Notes: generated by a model not told the origin, from the sequence alone. A DNA stretch of 64,000 bases from Seriola aureovittata (GCF_021018895.1 NC_079380.1:8313236-8377235); one strand, 5' to 3'. Shown: positions 24,330-36,963, counted from the stretch's first letter. Numbers and translations: made by a program.

Positions 24330-25900
24330 AGGCCGCTGATGCTGCTTTACAGGCTACCTGCTCACACGTGAGGCTGGTGTGAGCTGAGGAGGAAGATTTC
24401 TCCGAGTATGAGAAACAGGAGAAAGGTAGATGAGGGAAGTGTGCCGACAGGTGTTTGGCGTCGGGGAAACTATCAACAGTCTGACATAAGTTGTAGCTTC
24501 ACTGCGGATTTAATCATTTCTGATGAAGACGAACTCTGAGGAAATGAGCAGTGAGACAATCACACGCTGTAGCCTCCTGTATGTGGTCTATACTTCAGTT
24601 ACTGAACCAGTACAAGACACGAATTTCTGCAGACACCTGTAAAGAAAAAAAAAAACTGAAGGGAGAGCAACAAAAACAAACAACATAATCCATAAGCAAT
24701 ATGTTCAGATGTTCTGGAACAACCCAATCACTGCAAAAATAATCTGAAGAAGAAGAGAAGGATGTGATTGGCTTTCAGTCAGATGATTTGTGCATAAAAG
24801 ACTGATGGTACTATTGTGTGTTTATTGTAGTGTACCATTTTCATGTTTGGTAGATATGTTTTTTGTGAAGTGTGTGTTTTCTTATTTTTATTTGGACTTA
24901 AATTATTTATTTATGTCAGATGCATATATTTATGATTTGTTTTATTGAGTGGCAGAAATCTGAACCCTGCTTTTTTATTTTCTCTCTGAGAAATAGAATT
25001 AAAATTAATGAAAATTTGAATTGCTTAAAAAAACAAAACAAAAAAAACAAACAGTAGAAGCAGGCCATTTTGGCTTTCACACAGCTACATTTTTCTTTGA
25101 ACTATTTGTCATCATGTTGTTGTTGTTGTTGTGGTCTCTCATAAAAGTAGATGTATGTAGACTGTTTTTCTCTCCCAAAATGTCCCCCCTTCATGTTTGA
25201 ACCCACTGTACAGTAGCAATCAACAATACAAGTGGCTGAAAACACCTCGTGGTCAGCAGCAAGTGTTATTATTAGGTATCGTATTATTTTTCTAACCAGT
25301 CCTCCCATTAAACTGGGACCATAACTGAATACTGCTGCAGCACAGTTATCAAACACTTTTCTAACCATTTGTAAGGTGGTGCATTAACTAAAAAGTAAAT
25401 TTCCTTTGTGATCACGTACAGCCAACTACTTGCATACCAAAAATAATCCTAATTTTTCTAGTTGCATGGTTAATAAAGAACATGGAAATTGTAGGCTACC
25501 TTTCATTGAGCAGTTACCTAATTATCTAAGAAGTGATAAATTTGGACTTCTTTCTGAAAAATAGGCAATATCCTGGAAAGGTCCTTAACATTAAACAGGC
25601 TATGTTGACTGAATTGTGACTGAATAAAATATGAATTCTGTAAATGGGGATATCTAACATTTTTCTGCCCCCTTAACCTTTTATTCCAGTTTTTGCCGTA
25701 TTATTCATTGGAAAGCTAATGTGAGATGGGACGGACGAATGTAGAAAACACAAAAGTCTTTTGGATTTTGGGGATTAAAATGTTTAAGAAATCTCAGTCT
25801 CCTTTTGTGTTTTTCAGAAGTATTGCATGAATATTAATGTGGTGAAAATTTGTTGAAATAAATACCCTGAGGAAAATAAAAGGAAAAGTGGCCTCTGTTC
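24330..25900 (+). other. sbk1: Probable sbk1 3' UTR
   Basis: No coding signal follows the stop codon. The stretch becomes AT-rich, with several ATTTA-like motifs near 24895-24935 that resemble mRNA-destabilising elements. Two AATAAA signals near 25860-25880 are a plausible end. Length is an inference. Confidence 0.5.
25857..25880 (+). terminator. Tandem poly(A) signals, candidate 3' end of sbk1
   Basis: AATAAA occurs at 25857 and again at 25875, followed within about 25 nt by a GT/T-rich stretch (GTTCTTTGTTTTGTTTT) suitable as a downstream element. A weaker AATAAA near 25623 is an alternative. Confidence 0.45.
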
Positions 25901-25924
25901 TTTGTTTTGTTTTTTTTTAATGAA

Positions 25925-26185
25925 AGGAATAATTTTATATTTTGGGAATAGGCCAATCTGCTTTCTTGCAGAGAGTTAGAAGATACCACTCTCTGGACAG
26001 TAAATATGAAGCTACAATTAGCAGCCCGTTAGCTTACATAAGCTTAGCTTAGCAGAAAGTCTGAAAATAGGGAAACACTAGCTTACATAATAACAACATA
26101 ATTCTCTCTGATAAGCTAATGTTAAGCTAACGGGCTGCTAGCTGTAGCATAATGTGTAGATCTGAGAGTGGTATCAATGTCATGT
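25925..26185. repeat. Hairpin-forming dispersed repeat (MITE-like)
   Basis: ATACCACTCTC near 25983 is matched in inverse by GAGAGTGGTAT near 26164, and AGCAGCCCGTTAGCTTA near 26019 by TAAGCTAACGGGCTGCT near 26125. Nested inverted arms suggest a small non-autonomous element. The sequence style (TAGCTTAGCTTAGC, CTTTCTTGCAGAGAGTTAG) is common in fish genomes. Confidence 0.65.
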
Positions 26186-26389
26186 AACCAGCAATGTGAG
26201 ATGCTGAAAACAAAGTCAATCTAATAATATAAAGTTTTATCATATTTCAAGAGAAACTACGGTAAATTCAAAATATGAAAAATGTGGTCTATGAATTGCA
26301 GCAAAGGACGCTTAAACATCTGTGCCATGAAAGGATTACTGAACAGGCTTACCAGGCACAGGCCCAGGTGGTCAGGGGGCCCCTGATGT

Positions 26390-26915
26390 TCACCTGCAAA
26401 ATATCACAAAGAGCGACACAAAACAACCACATGCCAAATGATGCAACACTACCACGACCACGTGTAGAGTCCCTTTGTGCTTTAGTACAAAGAGATGAAA
26501 ACATTTTTAAAACAGACACCAAACAACTACAAAGAGATGCACAACGATCACAGAGAAGCAAAGTTACCACAAGAGATGCAAAATGGCCACAAAGAAACAC
26601 AAAACAAGCACAAAGAGATTAAACAGACGTAAAATGGCTAGAGATGCAAAACAGCTAAAGAGATGCAATGATGCAAAAACCACACACTGCCAGAGATGCA
26701 AAATGTCCACAAAGAGACGCAAAACAAATACTATGCAAAAGGACAACAGATGCAAAATGTCCACCAAGAGACGCAAACGGTCGTCAGAAGACACACAAAA
26801 TGACTGCAAAGAGATTGAAAACGACCACAAAGATGCAAAATGTCCTCAAAAAGGCACAGAGAAATCCCAGAGATACAAAACAACCACAAAACAGTCGCAA
26901 ACAACAAAACTGCAT
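26390..26915 (+). repeat. Degenerate minisatellite, unit about 20-22 nt
   Basis: About two dozen imperfect units built on CACAAAGAGATGCAAAATGGC. Units vary in length and drift strongly. Overlapping long frames on both strands come from the unit lacking stops, not from a gene. Confidence 0.85.
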
Positions 26916-28390
26916 GGTTTGTGGTCATTTTGTGTCATATTCCAGCCCGCCAATCTGTGGACTAACGAATTGACTGCAAAGGGCTCACACTGTGCAGGCT
27001 ATAGGACACACCGTGTATCCTAGTGTGTAAGCAAGTAATGGGTTACAGGTAAATATCTAAGCACTAAAAACCAAACCAAACTGACTTGACGAAGGAGCTT
27101 CTGAAAGGTTGTGACGTTGGAGTCTAGTGAGATGTGAAGAGCTAAATTATAGTACAAATATGATAATTACTGTGCACCTGGCAAAACTGCATCTAAGCCT
27201 CAGTAAAGAAAGTGAATAAGTGCAATTTCCAAAACGTTGTACTACTCTTTTCAGAATGGGAAAAAAACTGTCTCTCATTGTGGAAAATAATGTTAGCATC
27301 ATGTAATGTGTTCCTACAGACAGATGGAAATCTCTCCTCGTGTTTTATTTAACGTGCTGTGTGGACTGTGCTGTTTTAGAGTCTCCGACAGCAGATGAAA
27401 CACTGCAGGAAATAATGTTGTGTGTATTTATTCCACCGGGACGTCACCCTCCTCAAACCTTTCCCTCAGTTCATCAACAATGAAAAAAGGAAATAATCAG
27501 AAATGGGGCTGGACTCTGATCTGTGAAATAACTCGATGCCAGCTTCTCATTTCATTTGATCAAGCTTCAGATTTAAAGTCAAGAGATCAACTCGTATCAA
27601 GATGAAGAGCGGTTTTTATCAAACACAATAAAAACAGATGAAAATCCAAACCATTTCATGCATTTTCATGCATTTCAAGCTGCATGTTGGTCACATGATT
27701 ATGTCCCAATAAACTCACAATGCCCCACAAGGCTGGAAAACCACAGAGGCATGTTTCTGGCTATAACAAGCAGCGTCTGCCTCCAAAACCTTGCTGGAAG
27801 CTGAATTACATAACTCCCATGTAACACACTCCCACCCAGGTAGGACTGAATCTGATTTAATGTTGCATTGAAAAAAAAAATCCATACATCAAGAGAAGAT
27901 GTGCAAAAACCTTCTTTTTATGCAGCAGAACCAAAAATTTAAATTGACTGCAGATGTGTGCATTACAAAGCGTTTTTACAGACTGATAAGAAAGAGAAGG
28001 GCGAAATTAATCTTCACAATGTCAGTCCGACATAAAAAAAAAAGAAGCTCAGTCCGCCTGGATAAAGAGGAACCAAGAAGAAAAAAACAGCCAAGTGCAG
28101 CTGAGCTGGAGAGAAAATCATCAAGTAACCCTGCATGTTCAGCATAGCAATTACAGCTGAGCGCTGCACTGACTGATCTCAGTGTCTCTCCCACCACCAT
28201 GTTTACACATTCACCACCAGCAGAGAGGGAGAGGGGAGAGTTTGGTACTTAGAAGACTTTTATCAAAGCACTACGTGCTGTGTAAGATATAAGACACGAG
28301 GACACACTAGCTGACCTCTCGTTTTGCTTTGCTTTTAGTAAAACACATTCAGGTGTGTGAATACCTTTTGAAGTCAGAGCTGAAAAGCAC
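26916..28390. other. Intergenic, no gene recognised
   Basis: A lysine/arginine-rich frame at 27899-28147 has no splice or family support. Nothing else is seen. Confidence 0.5.
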
Positions 28391-28394
28391 GTCA

Positions 28395-28800
28395 TCACAT
28401 GGATCATGCGTTAGCCACGCTAGCAGCAAAATTAGTCGGTCGGTCAAGTCCACCATTTTGGTCCAGACTGAGATATCTAAACAATTATTCGATGGATTTC
28501 CATTAAATTTGATACAGACATTTGTGGTTCCCAAGGGGACGTCTTTTCTTCCAGCGCCACCATGAGGTTGACATTTGTGGATTTTTGGTAATAACTGGAT
28601 GGATTACCATGAAATGTGGTACATTTACGTTATGCCCCCCGCCTGCAAAACTAAAACATTCCCATCAGCCTCAGCAGCAGCCACTTTGACCACAAGTCAA
28701 TCAAAGTGAAATAGAAATCCTAAAATGTAGCTTTACAATAACAGAAGTACAGAAGTTTGCTAACATTAGCCACAAGCTTCTTGCACCACACCAAGACAGT
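28395..28800. repeat. Dispersed repeat family B, longest copy in window
   Basis: Includes TTAGCCACGCTAGCAGC, GGTCGGTCAAGTCCACCATT, TTTGGTCCAGACTGAGATAT, AGCGCCACCATGAGGTTGAC and CATTCCCATCAGCCTCAGC. The pattern is that of a very common teleost interspersed repeat as I remember it; its class is not resolvable here. Confidence 0.65.
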
Positions 28801-30054
28801 ATCAAAATAAATAAATCCCTGAGTGTAATGAACTGACTTGAGTTTGTTTAATTTACGTATGAATTTAACTTTTTTTTCATACATAGAGTCACTTTAAACA
28901 AGTTTACAAAACTGATATTTGTATCCTGGTTTCACAGCTACAGCTTTCACCAAACATGCAATCACACAAGAATAGAATCCTTTTTTAAGTTAAGTCCCTT
29001 GTGGACATGTTAGTGAGAGCATCCGAGGCCGGCTGAAGAATGTAAAGATGGAAAAGAACAAAACATGCATGTTCCCTAGAGAAACAGTGGCTCAGAGGAG
29101 AGTATTTGGGTTTTAAAATATCTAACTTGCAGCACTTTGAGCTTCAACAGACAGACTGCGATCTGATTTTGTGCTTAGATGATTTATACCGACACAACAT
29201 GAGCCACTAAATCATGATGATCCACACAAGCTTACAAACATCTTACACAATTTGATCTACAGCATGTACTAAATGTTCCCCGCTCGCTGACGGTTCTTTC
29301 TGCAGTGTATGTTCTTGCTGATGTTTTTCAATATGACGCAACAAGACACAGCTCAGAGAGGAAAACTGCAAGTTTTTTTGCATGTTTGACCTCGTGTCAG
29401 TTTCAGCAGCAGCAGCAGCGTTTTGCCCTGAACCTCCTGCAGAAGCAGCAGAGCTGTGCTACAGAGATAGTGAGGAGGATTGTGATCGGAAGAGCCTGTC
29501 AGTCCTAAACACAGAGATAAGCCTGCAGCCTGAGCGAGGGTTGGGGGAGGTAAAGAACTGAGCAGAAAGAAGATAAGTAAAATGGCGAGGGAAGAATAAT
29601 AAAAAGGGAAAAGAGCTATAAAAGAGGAGAACACAGTGAACTGGAGAAGGCTTCAGGTGCAGCTACAGGCTGGAATGGCGTTAAAGCAGCATGTGTCCAT
29701 TTCAGCTACAAAAATAAAATGTCATTGAGTGTATCAACAGAACAGAGAGTCGACAGCCGAGCTAGCAGCTTGTTGGACTGAGGCACCATCGTAGTTTGTT
29801 CCACCGCAGAGCTGCTGATCAATCACTGCTCTCTGTTGTTGTGCTGTTGTGTTTATGCTTTTTATCCAGACATCCAATGCTTTTATTAATTTACTTATAT
29901 CCTCTTAATTATGTCTGTGTTTTTATTTGATTGTAATCATCAAACAATCCCATAACTTAATCTCTCTGTACAGCACTTCAGTGAAGGTTGGTTGTTTTTT
30001 AATGGATAAATAAATTGATTTGACTTAATTTAGCATGCCAAATACTGGACATCA
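28801..30054. other. Intergenic, no gene recognised
   Basis: Short frames only. A purine-rich stretch lies at 29500-29650. Nothing supports a gene. Confidence 0.5.
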
Positions 30055-31660
30055 TACAGTGCATCCGGAAAGTATTCACACCCCTTCACTTTCCCCACAT
30101 TTTGTTATGTCACAGCCTTATTCCAAAATGGATTAAATTGCTTTTTTTTCTCATCAATCTACACACAATACCCCATAATGACAAAGTGAAAAAGGTTTTT
30201 TTTTTTAGAAATTCTTACAAATTTATTAAAAATAAAGAACTGAAATATCGCATGTACGTAAGTATTCACACCCTTTACTCAGTACTTTGATGAGGCAGCA
30301 ATTACAGCCTCAAATCTTCTTGGGTATGAAGCTACAAGCTTGGCACACCTTGTATTTGGAGTATTTCTCCCATTCTTCTCTGCAGATCCTCTCACGCCCT
30401 GTCAGGTTAGATGGGGAGTGTCGCTTCACAGCTATTTTCAGGTCTTTGCAGAGATGTTCAATCGGGTTCAAGTCTGGGCTCTGGCTGGGCCACTCAAGGA
30501 CTTGTTTCGCAGCCACTCCTTCGTTGTCTTGGCTGTGAGCTTAGGGTCGTTGTCCTGTTGGAAGGTAAACCTTCACCCCAGTCTGAGGTCCTGAGCGCTC
30601 TGGAGCAGGTTTTCATCAAGGATCTCTCTGTACTTTGATCCGTTCATCTTTCCCTCGATCCGGACTTGTCTCCCAGTTCCTGCTGCTGAAAAACATCCCC
30701 ACAGCATGATGCTGCCACCACCATGCTTCACTGTAGGGATGCCTGGTTTCCTCCACACGTGATGCTTGGCATTCAGGCCAAAGAGTTCAATCTTGGTTTC
30801 ATCAGACCAGAGAATCTTGTTTCTCATGGTCTGAGAGTCCTTTAGGTGCCTTCTGGTAAACTCCAAGCGGGCTGTCATGTGCCTTTTACTGAGTAGAGGC
30901 TTCCGCCTGGCCACTCTACCATAAAGGCTTGATTGGTGGAGTGCTGCAGAGACGGTTGTCCTTCTGGAAGTTTCTGCCATCTCCACAGAGGAACGCTGGA
31001 GCTCTGTCAGAGTGACAATTGGCTTCTTGGTCACCTCCCTGACCGAGGCCCTTCTCCCCCGATTGCTCAGTTTGGCTGGGCAGCCAGCTATAGGAAGAGT
31101 CCTGGTGGTTCCAAACTTCTTTCATTTACGAATGATGGAGACCACTGTGCTCTTCAGGACCATCAATGCTGCAGAAATGTTTTTGTACCCTTCCCCAGAT
31201 CTGTGCCTGTATACAATCCCGTCTCTAAGGTCTAAAGACAATTCCTTTGACTTCATGGCTTGGTTTCTGCTCTGACATACACTGTCAACAGTGGGACCTT
31301 ATATAGACAGGTGTTTGCCTTTCCAGATCATGTCCAATCAATTGAATTTACTACAGGTAGACTCCAATCAAGTTGTAGAAACATCTCAAGGATGATCAGT
31401 GGAAACAGGAAGCACCTGAGCTCACTTTTGAGTGTCATAGCAAAGGGTGTGAATACTTATGTACATGCAATTTTTCAGTGTTTTATTTTTAATAAATTTG
31501 CAAGAATTTCTAAAAAAAACCTTTTTCACTTTGTCATTATGGGGTATTGTGTGTAGATTCAGGAGGAAAAAAAGGAATTTAATCCATTTTGGAATAAGGC
31601 TGTAACATAACAAAATGTGGGGAAAGCGAAGGGGTGTGAATACTTTCCGGATGTACTGTA
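30055..31660 (-). mobile_element. Tc1-like DNA transposon with IR/DR ends, inactive
   Basis: The element is flanked by TA on both sides (30055-30056 and 31659-31660). The ends are inverted copies: left CAGTGCATCCGGAAAGTATT, right (reversed) CAGTACATCCGGAAAGTATT, continuing with few differences through about 200 nt. Each end holds two direct repeats of AAGTATTCACACCC: outer near 30070 and inner near 30260 on the left, mirrored near 31450 and 31640 on the right. This is the IR/DR layout of fish Tc1 elements of the Sleeping Beauty kind. The transposase gene lies inside on the minus strand and is broken. The ends have diverged only slightly, so the insertion is younger than most repeats here. Confidence 0.93.
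30290..31257 (-). pseudogene. Tc1-like transposase, disrupted
   Basis: The reading starts at ATG near 31257 (MKSKELSLDLRDG) with the paired-type DNA-binding region, then [20 protein letters not shown], and the first catalytic aspartate in [29 protein letters not shown] follows, then the second aspartate in FQQDNDPK, then LEWPSQSPDLNPIEHL with the third acidic residue. Breaks seen: a TGA where a Trp codon is expected (31122-31124), a TGA where an Arg codon is expected (30573-30575, consistent with CpG decay), a frame change near 30510, and a loss of roughly eight residues between RKPG and IPTVKHGGG. The protein cannot be made intact. The catalytic residues themselves are still readable across the fragments. 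Confidence 0.92.
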
Positions 31661-31674
31661 TGTCAGTCTGGGCC

Positions 31675-31905
31675 ACAGTGGTGGACCGACCGCCATCCGT
31701 ACAGCCATGCTCCGAACATGGCTACCAACTAAACCAACATGTTGAGTCTTACTCATTAGAGCAGCCCTGTGCCATAGAAATTAATATACAACAATGTATA
31801 GAAAAATACCTGCGGCCACATACATGACTTGACTTGACCATTGTGTGGGAGCATGCTAGCATTAGCCCAAAGCACTGCTCTGTCTAACATGGCTGTAGCC
31901 TCCTC
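31675..31905. repeat. Repeat family B fragments next to the Tc1 element
   Basis: GTGGACCGACCGCCATCCG (31680s) and GCTAGCATTAGCCCAAAGC (31857 on) match blocks of family B, in which the Tc1 element may have landed. Confidence 0.45.
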
Positions 31906-34900
31906 TGAGATGACTCAGCAAATCACAAGAATATCAAGTGAACGCCTGATCCCGGTTTTCATCAATTTTATGATCAACATGATTCCTCGACACGGACTAT
32001 CAGAAAAATGTTGATTCCATTACCTTCAATATATATAAACTGTTGCTCCTTTTAATTAAATACTTATCTCAATCTTTTATTTAAGAATCTAACTTAGCTG
32101 CAGCTGCCTCTCCTGCATGAACACTGCATTGAAGAAGAGGGTAGCAGTATCAATACGCTCACAACATCTCTGGCTGCCAGGTTATTTCAGCAGGTGAGAG
32201 CTGCGAGTCTATTCTGAGTTCAACAAGGTGGTACAGAGAGGTGAGAAACACATTCCTCACACCACCACAGGTCAGCGTGTCAGTCTGGTAATGGTGCGGT
32301 GGAGCTGTAAAATGTTTCCAGAGATAGACTTTATCACTACGACGTGTTGGAACAGAGACCGTCTCCATCAAAGTGAGGCTGTGACTCAAAAGCAGCGCTC
32401 AGTGTGAAAATACTCAGATATTAAGTGCTGTGCATTAGTGATGCAGCAACACGCTGCCCACAGGTTCAGCTGTTTGGTTTCTTTGAAAATAAAAAAACAG
32501 GATAAATTTGGCTTTTTACCGTACCAGTCCCAGCAACAGGCCACTGGTTAGGTGAGGCGTGCACACTCATCGGCAGGCAACACATCCTCTGATCCTTCTG
32601 AGCAAAATGAGCCAGTTGGTTGTGTCATATTCTACTTAAAGCTGCTATAATCATTTTTATGATAACAACATTACATGACTATCAATGTGACAATGTGAAC
32701 GGAGCTTCAAAGTGAGTTTCAGCTCATTATTTATTTGTCTGGATCATAACCTTACTGGTTTGATTAACTCAAAACTTGCTATTCAATGATTGGCCCAACA
32801 AAATCCAAACTATTAAACCCTTTTCCTTCATTAAACAGGCTGCAGCCTTCAACAACAACATGGAATTTCCATAACTTTTTACTGCATCAGCACAACCGCC
32901 ACCGTGAGCAAAGAAAACCACAGTGACTTATATCTTCCTCGAACGGCGAAGTAGTGCATTTTAAAATTTGTGAGGCCTTTATTAAACAGTAAAAGGCAGG
33001 TTCTACTGGTGTAGCCGAGTACTACAGCGAATGACAGTTACACCGCATGTCCTCGTCCTCTGCATTGTCAGTTAATATATTTGATAATGGAGAAATATTT
33101 GATGTGAATGACTGTCTTCAAGATTGGTAACAAGAGCAAACAAGAGCAATGCTCAAGTCAGACCCTGGTCTCAAAAACACCAAACCATTAGACGAACACC
33201 AAGAATTACAGCAAGAAGTCGCCCGGATTAAAAGTTGCACTTCAGATGTAGTGGAAACTGTCACTGAATATCAAAAACACTAAATACAATGAAAATAAAT
33301 AAATAAAAAATTTGGTCCAAAATGTGAATAAATGCGTATTTCTATCCACTAACCGGAGTTGGTTCAAACATCTGCTCTAGCTAACTCTCCAAACATCTGC
33401 CATTAAAACCACCAGAGGAAGAAATGGCTTAATTAAAAGTCAGTTAAACCAAAAATAGCTCACAGATGTCACTGATCAATTGGATTACTCATATAATCAG
33501 TTGTTGGTTTGACATCATCAGAGCTCTAATAAATTGTATTATATCCCTGATTTTTTCATGCAAACCATAATTCCTCATAATCTATTACAATTATTCATAT
33601 CACATATTTTTATACTTAAACAGGTTTGGTTACACTAAAATAGAAAATATACAATATATCCATATTTAAAGCTAATAAGAGACAGGCAGATGCACGTAGC
33701 AGAAAAACACAGCTCCCAGTATTTTATGTCTTACAACATATTTTCTAATATCACAATCATAAGCTCACAAACCTGCTCATCTATCACCAAAAACAGACTG
33801 AGGAGAAATTTCCGTCAGTGTAACATCTTAAAACCTTGAAAAGAAAAGAAAAACAGCACAAGTTGTCAGATTTAGTTTGATTCAAATATAAGTTTAAAGA
33901 TGTCTCTTGAAAAAAAAATCCACTGGAAACAAATATTATTACCAGATAAACTTATCAGATATTCCCACGAGTTCAGGAACAGAAAGATTTCAAGTTTGAG
34001 AATAAATGCCTTCAGATATTTGGTGATTTGCCAAAACGGCAAACATACACACAGACACACTACCTTCCTTCCAGCGAAAAACATTTTGTTCCTGTGTAGG
34101 AGCAGTAGCGACTGTGGATAAAAATTTCTGCACAAATAACAATTGTAAATCTTTTTGAGGGCTTTGCAAAGCAAACACTGATAAATGTTCAATGGAAATG
34201 TTTCCTGTCATTTCTAAATCTCTTTTTCAAGAAAAGACAGTTCAGTTTTATTGACCTTTATTAAATAACAATTATCTTTTTATTTCCTCAAATAATAGTA
34301 AGTGCAGACATGAAACCAAACTCTGACAATTTACTTAAAATCTTTCTTTTTAAACAATGAATGCCTGTTTCTCATCTGTCATGTCAGTCCAGTAATGATT
34401 CATGAAAACTGAAATACAAGACATCATACAAAAATGGATAATTAAAGCTACGCTAGGTGACTTCAGCTCCACATGGCAACGAGAGGTAACAAATATATTA
34501 AAAGGGCCAATTCATGCAAATCACAAAAACATATTTTCCAACTTCAGCTCCAGTTGCACTTCATCAAGTTATGTAATTATTCTTAGTTTGATTTGCTGAG
34601 GATCACCCACAGACTTGTTGAGAATTTTCAGGCAATTAAAACAGTTTTCCTGGGAGTAAAACCCAGTAAAATCTGAACACATAGATATAATACACATATT
34701 TTTTGATCCCGCTTGACTTATGCTTCCCGAGGATTTCATTGTCTCCGAAGTCAATTGCATATAGAAGGTGAAAAGAGCGTCTTAGAAAAAAGTCACTCGT
34801 TATAACTGCAGAACTTGCCTGAGAATCAGAACATTTTTACATTTTCTTTGTTATCAAAGTAATTCAGTGACAGTTTCCTGCACATCAATGGGTACATTGC

Positions 34901-35160
34901 AAACAGGAACTGCTAATAGCTGATTCATCATATTTTTAATGATGCTAATTTGCTAAAAGAAATGTGACCAAATACAAGCTAAAACAATGGGGCTCGAGTC
35001 GTAGCCTGCAGCATAAGTCACTGAAACCATAGCAACATTGTGCTTTCTGTTTATCTGTCAAAAAAACTGAAACCTGAGAAAAAAGTTTTTAAATTGTGGC
35101 TGGAGGGGAGAAGAAGATCTCAAAATCTCTGCAAATAAAACCAACAAGTCTGACACTAAG
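31906..35160. other. Intergenic, no gene recognised
   Basis: The minus-strand frame at 32159-32389 shows no domain or splice support. A part copy of repeat family A may lie at 33430-33540. Otherwise AT-rich. Confidence 0.45.
34888..34957. repeat. Dispersed repeat D, copy 2
   Basis: Contains CATTGCAAACAGGAACTGCTAAT and the same downstream spacing as the copy at 20213-20282. Confidence 0.65.
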
Positions 35161-35164
35161 AATT

Positions 35165-35455
35165 GTTTCAATTATCGATTAAGATGTGGATTATTTTTAC
35201 TGCAATTTTTAGTTTTGTCTGTAAAATGGCGAAAAAGCCTATTAAAATTCTCCAGAGCCCAAAAGCGACATATTCATCTCGTTTGTTTTGTCCGACCAAC
35301 AGAACAAAACAAAAAAAAGAGGGAAAAGAAGCAAATCCTCACATTTGACAAGCTGGAATCAGTATTTTTGTTGAGCATTCTTGCTAGAAAAATTACTGAA
35401 ACAAATATTCATTTAAGTCATTTTTTTCCTCAGCTCTAAAAGCTAAAACTATCTG
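35165..35455. repeat. Repeat family A, copy
   Basis: TTCAATTATCGATTAAGATG, then TTGTCCGACCAACAG and AATCCTCACATTTGACAAGCTGGAA in family order. Small frames across it are not genes. Confidence 0.65.
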
Positions 35456-36166
35456 AATTAGACTTGGGGTGAGTGATTTTTGTGATTTGGTTGAAGTGAC
35501 CTTTTAACAGAACATTTTCTGAAATCCCTCTAACATGACATAAGAGAAAAATATACCAGCGCTGCCACAAAACACAGAACACTGATACTTGCATCTTTTG
35601 CTGTGTTGTTGCTGTTTGTCAGTTTTAAATTTCCACATCCTGTTAGCAGAGAAGCATCTAAACCTGACACCAGAAACAATTTCACTGGAATATGGTGAAT
35701 GTACAGTTTGTGGTCTCACTTAGTGTGGATGGGAAATCTTCTTCTGCGGGCCCTACTTTGTGATTTAGACAGAAATTCAATATTTTTTATATATAAATCT
35801 TGCTTAGTGCAGCTTTATATTAAATTTAAATAATTGTATTAGAAAAGGAAGGACAAAGTCTACAAACAGACATAAACGGCTGAAAATTATAGGATAAAGT
35901 GCATCATAGCAAACATCAACTGTGCATGCATCTTGATGAAAATAAATTATGTTATGACTGAAGCACAACAGAAACAGTAATAGAAAAGTAGTAGAAAAAC
36001 AGTAGAAAGAAAAGTGGCCTTATATAAAGATATTTTACTCTATACAACATATTAATAAAGCTAATTTAAACTCTAATATATTTATTTATGTTCAAATAAT
36101 GAACTGTATTTGTGACGCGGCTAGTCCAAGTGTGGATCTTCAAGAGGAGGAATAAATACAAAGTTC

Positions 36167-36212
36167 CACACACACACGCACACGCACACGCACACACGCA
36201 CACACACACACA

Positions 36213-36267
<55 letters not shown>
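36167..36267 (+). repeat. (CA)n microsatellite with GC interruptions, about 100 nt
   Basis: CA repeats with several CACG units at the left end and one CC interruption. Lies near the expected 3' end of the RAI1/TCF20-like gene. Confidence 0.97.
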
Positions 36268-36268
<1 letters not shown>

Positions 36269-36607
36269 CATCTTGGCTCAGTCCAATTGGTGTAACTGCC
36301 TGTGTTAAAGGCAACCCTACAAAAGAACAGAAATAGAACAAAACAAAGACACGTCTTATAAAAGTCCTACAGTGGCCCCTGGTTTAACTGTCTGTCATGA
36401 CGAGTGAAATCTTACCAGAAGGTTTGTCCTTCTGCTCGAGCACACACATTAATTAGTGTTATAAAACAGCAGAGGTGAAGTCAGGCAGCTCACGTCGCAC
36501 CCTGAGGAGATCTGTGGATCGTTCTGGGACAAACACAAATGACATAAAACATGAACATAAACTGATTTTATTCTTATCCTTCAGAAGTGCTCTAATTACA
36601 AACAATT

Positions 36608-36868
36608 AGAGCTGCAACTTTTTACAGTCAATTAATCTACTCATTATTTTCTCAATCAATCATTTATTTTGGTCTATAGAGACTCAGAAAAGAGTGAAAA
36701 TGTGCATCAAAATATCCTAGAGCAGAAGTTCAAAACCAGTGTGGCCCCACCATGAATTCAAGTATTTATTTTATACATTATATACTTGAAAATGAAACAA
36801 TTAATCAATTATCAAAATAGCTGCTGAGGAATATTTTCCTAATCGATTAATCGACTGATTGATTGACA
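36608..36868. repeat. Repeat family A, copy with clear inverted ends
   Basis: Starts AGAGCTGCAACTTTTTACAG and ends TCGATTAATCGACTGATTGA. Keeps ATTATTTTCTCAATCAATCA and AATTATCAAAATAGCTGCTG. Confidence 0.75.
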
Positions 36869-36921
36869 ATCACCTGTCGTCAAGACAAATACACACCTCC
36901 AGTGCCCCCACGTCCTCTGCA

Positions 36922-36963
36922 TCATCTCTTGTGTTGTCTGGTTACACTTGTGAATGGTTTGTT
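36922..36963 (-). CDS. Candidate last coding exon of the RAI1/TCF20-like gene
   Basis: After the acceptor CGTCCAACAG the phase-0 frame reads NKPFTSVTRQHKR and stops at TGA (36922-36924). A second candidate, 36523..36449, reads NDPQISSGCDVSC and onward to a TAA. A third option is readthrough into the intron after 38080, giving a short VNRKDQRV tail. The first is preferred for its basic tail and position, weakly. Confidence 0.4.
   Translation of the reverse strand, partial: NKPFTSVTRQHKR

Noticed and set aside
32159..32389. Minus-strand frame of 76 codons
   Set aside because: No domain, no splice sites that would join it to neighbours, and isolated in gene-poor DNA.
36449..36523. Alternative last exon of the RAI1/TCF20-like gene
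   Set aside because: Splice site and phase are acceptable, but the tail has no family resemblance; kept only as second choice to 36922..36963.
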